Source of the DNA: JACVCK01 sp041940385
GTDB taxonomy: Bacteria; Planctomycetota; Phycisphaerae; Phycisphaerales; UBA1924
Assembly: GCA_041940385.1 (NCBI GenBank)
Contig: JBGTSD010000120.1
Location: forward strand, 1 to 7,889
DNA: 7,889 nt
Direction of reading: 5' to 3'
Position 1 is the first letter of the stretch, and each line of letters begins with the position of its first letter. This document shows positions 6,545 through 7,889 of this stretch, one piece after another. Under the pieces are notes generated by a model. It saw only the letters and a program-made list of their open reading frames with translations, had not been told where the DNA came from and did not search any database. The position numbers were made by a program, and so were the translations under genes.

Positions 6545-7204
6545 TCACTGCTTGAGGATGCCGATCGCCTGGAAGAAGGAGCCGAAGGCGAGGTCGACGG
6601 CGAAGAGGACGCCGGTGAGGACGAAGCACACGGCGATGACGACGGTGGTGGATCCGATGATCTCGCGCCTCGTGGACCAGTTCACCTTGCGCATCTCGGT
6701 GTCGACGGCGATGAAGAACTCGTTGGTGCGCTGGCGCGTGCCGACGATCAGGTAGATGAGGATCGCGGCGAGGACGAGCAGCGCGGCGGCCATGGCGGCC
6801 TGGATGTAGAGGACGTTGTACGCGGGGATGCCGATGCGGTTGGAGACGGCGGCGTCGTAGCCATCGGCGCTGACGAGATTGATCGTCATCGTCGTGTTCG
6901 AGCCGGTCATCGCGACGTTGTTCACCATCATCGAGCGGCCGGTGTCGTCCACGGACTGGACGAGGGCCGTGCCGATGGGCTCGGCGGCGTCGGCGTTGAG
7001 ATAGAAGCGGACCTGCTGGCCGGGGGCGATGTCGCCGGAGGGCGCGGCGAGGGTGAGGTTCCAGGAGTTGATCGGGACGGGGAAGTTGGCGCCGACCTGA
7101 TTCCAGAGCCAGATGATGCCGGTGAGGCAGAGGACGCCGAGGCCGACGGCGGTGAGGACTCGCGTCCAGTAGCCCTGGCCCGGCTTGTAGATCCCGAGAG
7201 ACAT
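6545..7204 (-). CDS. secE: Preprotein translocase subunit SecE, enlarged form (219 aa)
   Basis: SecE is the essential clamp subunit of the SecYEG protein channel in the inner membrane. Seen: the C-terminal third is typical SecE. A cytosolic amphipathic segment at about 162-182 contains EMRKVNWSTRREI (the family's KV-x-WP-T/S-R-x-E motif, with Ser for the usual Pro), and a terminal membrane helix spans about 185-208. Upstream lie a first helix (about 16-35), a polar, Gly/Ala/Asn-containing loop (about 36-130) and a second helix (about 131-154). Many bacterial SecEs are roughly 60-70 aa with one helix; the three-helix E. coli form is about 127 aa with only short loops. The nearly 95-residue extracytoplasmic loop is therefore unusual, though related planctomycetes may share it. 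The ATG at 7204 lacks a good Shine-Dalgarno (only GGAA nearby). The neighbours tRNA-Trp upstream and nusG downstream support the identification. Confidence 0.93.
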   Translation of the reverse strand: MSLGIYKPGQGYWTRVLTAVGLGVLCLTGIIWLWNQVGANFPVPINSWNLTLAAPSGDIAPGQQVRFYLNADAAEPIGTALVQSVDDTGRSMMVNNVAMTGSNTTMTINLVSADGYDAAVSNRIGIPAYNVLYIQAAMAAALLVLAAILIYLIVGTRQRTNEFFIAVDTEMRKVNWSTRREIIGSTTVVIAVCFVLTGVLFAVDLAFGSFFQAIGILKQ

Positions 7205-7249
7205 GAGGAGGGTTCCGTGTGCGATGGAGTGGACGGGTGCGAGAGGAAC

Positions 7250-7313
7250 AGGGGCCGCGCCCGGCGGCGCTGTCGCCCCGTGGTGGGGGCGTGCGTCGCG
7301 GGGCGCGGCCCCT
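7250..7313 (-). other. Strong stem-loop between tRNA-Trp and secE
   Basis: Perfect 13-base arms (7250-7262 and 7301-7313; AGGGGCCGCGCCC and its complement) enclose 38 bases that contain a further 6-bp hairpin (7274-7279 / 7286-7291). The element begins 9 bases after the tRNA and ends 45 bases before secE. No T tract follows on the minus strand, so it is not a classic terminator. It could be an RNA processing site that frees the tRNA from the secE-nusG message, or a 5'-leader control element. Both are inferences. Confidence 0.55.
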
Positions 7314-7322
7314 CAGGGAGAA

Positions 7323-7395
7323 CACGCCGGGAGGGACTCGAACCCGCAACCTGCGGATTTGGAATCCGCTGCTCTACCAATTGAGCTACCGGCGT
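7323..7395 (-). tRNA. tRNA-Trp (anticodon CCA)
   Basis: A full cloverleaf can be drawn on the minus strand. The acceptor stem is ACGCCGG / CCGGCGT (seven pairs). The D stem is GCTC / GAGC with loop AATTGGTA. The anticodon stem is GCGGA / TCCGC with loop TTCCAAA, giving CCA at 7360-7362. The variable loop is AGGTT. The T arm has GCGGG, loop TTCGAGT, and CCCTC. The discriminator base is G (7323), as in other bacterial tRNA-Trp. The 3' CCA is not encoded and must be added after transcription. One T-stem pair (50-64) is a C-U mismatch. A tRNA-Trp just before secE-nusG is a known bacterial arrangement. Confidence 0.97.
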
Positions 7396-7438
7396 CCGGA
7401 TGAGTTGTCGTGCGGTAGGCGCGAGGCCGCGGCGCGGC

Positions 7439-7621
7439 TTACTTGCGCTTGATCTTATGAAGGGTGTGCTTTCGGAGGCGCGGGCTGAACTTCATGAGCC
7501 CGGCCTTGAGCTTCTCGGGGATGCCGCCCTTGACGTTGACCTGGGTGCGGTAGTTGAGGTCGGAGCACTCGCTGCACTGCAGCCAGACGTACTCGCGGGC
7601 GTCGGACTTCTTCTTGGCCAT
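7439..7621 (-). CDS. rpmG: 50S ribosomal protein L33 (60 aa)
   Basis: L33 is a small protein of the large ribosomal subunit near the E site. Seen: lysine-rich start MAKKKS, then the first zinc-knuckle pair CSEC at 16-19, NYRTQVN, and the conserved end KFSPRLRKHTLHKIKRK. In zinc-binding L33 a second pair sits in KYC-xx-C-xx-HT; here those positions are Ser46 and Leu49. The protein is therefore intermediate between the zinc-binding (C+) and zinc-free (C-) forms and probably cannot bind zinc in the usual four-Cys way. It is slightly longer than typical through an N-terminal extension and a small insertion before KFSP. The ATG at 7621 has a modest purine-rich AGAGAAG upstream. It sits between tuf and tRNA-Trp, a common arrangement. 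Confidence 0.95.
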   Translation of the reverse strand: MAKKKSDAREYVWLQCSECSDLNYRTQVNVKGGIPEKLKAGLMKFSPRLRKHTLHKIKRK

Positions 7622-7645
7622 TTCGGACTTCTCTTTTCGTCAAGT

Positions 7646-7676
7646 CGGCCCGGTCGCCTCGGCGGCGACCGGGCCG
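7646..7676. other. 13-bp hairpin between tuf and rpmG
   Basis: Perfect inverted repeat CGGCCCGGTCGCC / GGCGACCGGGCCG with a 5-base loop, in the 108-bp gap between tuf and rpmG. On the minus strand it is preceded by CAACCAAA and followed by ACTTGACG, with no T run, so termination of tuf transcription is uncertain. On the plus strand a short TTTGGTTG follows, but no plus-strand gene is known here. It may act as an attenuator, a bidirectional terminator or an mRNA processing hairpin. Confidence 0.55.
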
Positions 7677-7729
7677 TTTGGTTGCGTCAGGGTTGGGCTA
7701 GTCGGAGTAGGGGAAGGTGAGGCGTTGGA

Positions 7730-7889
<160 letters not shown>

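Noticed and set aside
6519..7349. Long N-terminal extension of NusG (500-aa frame)
   Set aside because: It overlaps secE in another frame with Arg/Pro-rich nonsense; the ATG at 6518 has a proper GGAGG.
7400..7720. 106-aa plus-strand frame over rpmG
   Set aside because: Antisense to the clearly conserved L33 gene, with no recognisable features.

Overview
The window is high-GC bacterial DNA in which every supported gene lies on the minus strand. It therefore reads biologically from right to left. The organism is most likely a planctomycete of the Phycisphaerae/Phycisphaerales type. That rests on two large secreted proteins ending in the two-EF-hand 'GC-type' dockerin domain flanked by cysteines, which is common in that group, together with the high GC and the style of the translation genes. 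The taxon is an inference from family knowledge and was not tested.

Right part (about 5790-7889): a translation/transcription/secretion cluster. In transcription order it holds the 3' end of tuf (EF-Tu), rpmG (ribosomal protein L33), a tRNA-Trp with anticodon CCA, secE (an enlarged translocase subunit) and nusG (transcription factor). The cluster ends at a textbook intrinsic terminator just after nusG. In most bacteria nusG is followed by rplK-rplA-rplJ-rplL-rpoBC. Here the ribosomal and polymerase genes are absent from the 5.8 kb downstream of nusG.

Left part (1-5699): a tandem array of at least three large paralogous genes for secreted repeat proteins (815 aa, 808 aa and a third cut by the window edge). 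Each has a Sec signal peptide and then a Cys-x3-Trp motif. The two complete ones continue with 14 units of about 51 residues (consensus like LYVGG-F ... IARWNG-xx-W-xx-LG-G) and end in a dockerin-like tail with two Ca-binding loops. The units resemble Rax2/kelch-like beta-propeller blades. Fourteen units in both complete proteins fits two seven-bladed propellers, although one larger assembly is possible. The second and third genes share a nearly identical 49-bp leader, and all three align blade for blade, which points to whole-gene duplication. Ligand and function are unknown.

No gene-free stretch exceeds 300 bases; the longest, 5700-5846, holds the nusG terminator and the presumed leader of the first repeat gene. 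No mobile element, CRISPR array or plus-strand gene was found. The long plus-strand open frames are antisense shadows. The most interesting points are the paralogous dockerin-tailed propeller array and its conserved leader, its position where the rplK-rpoC operon would be expected, the unusually long extracytoplasmic loop in SecE, and an L33 that keeps only one of its two zinc-binding Cys pairs.
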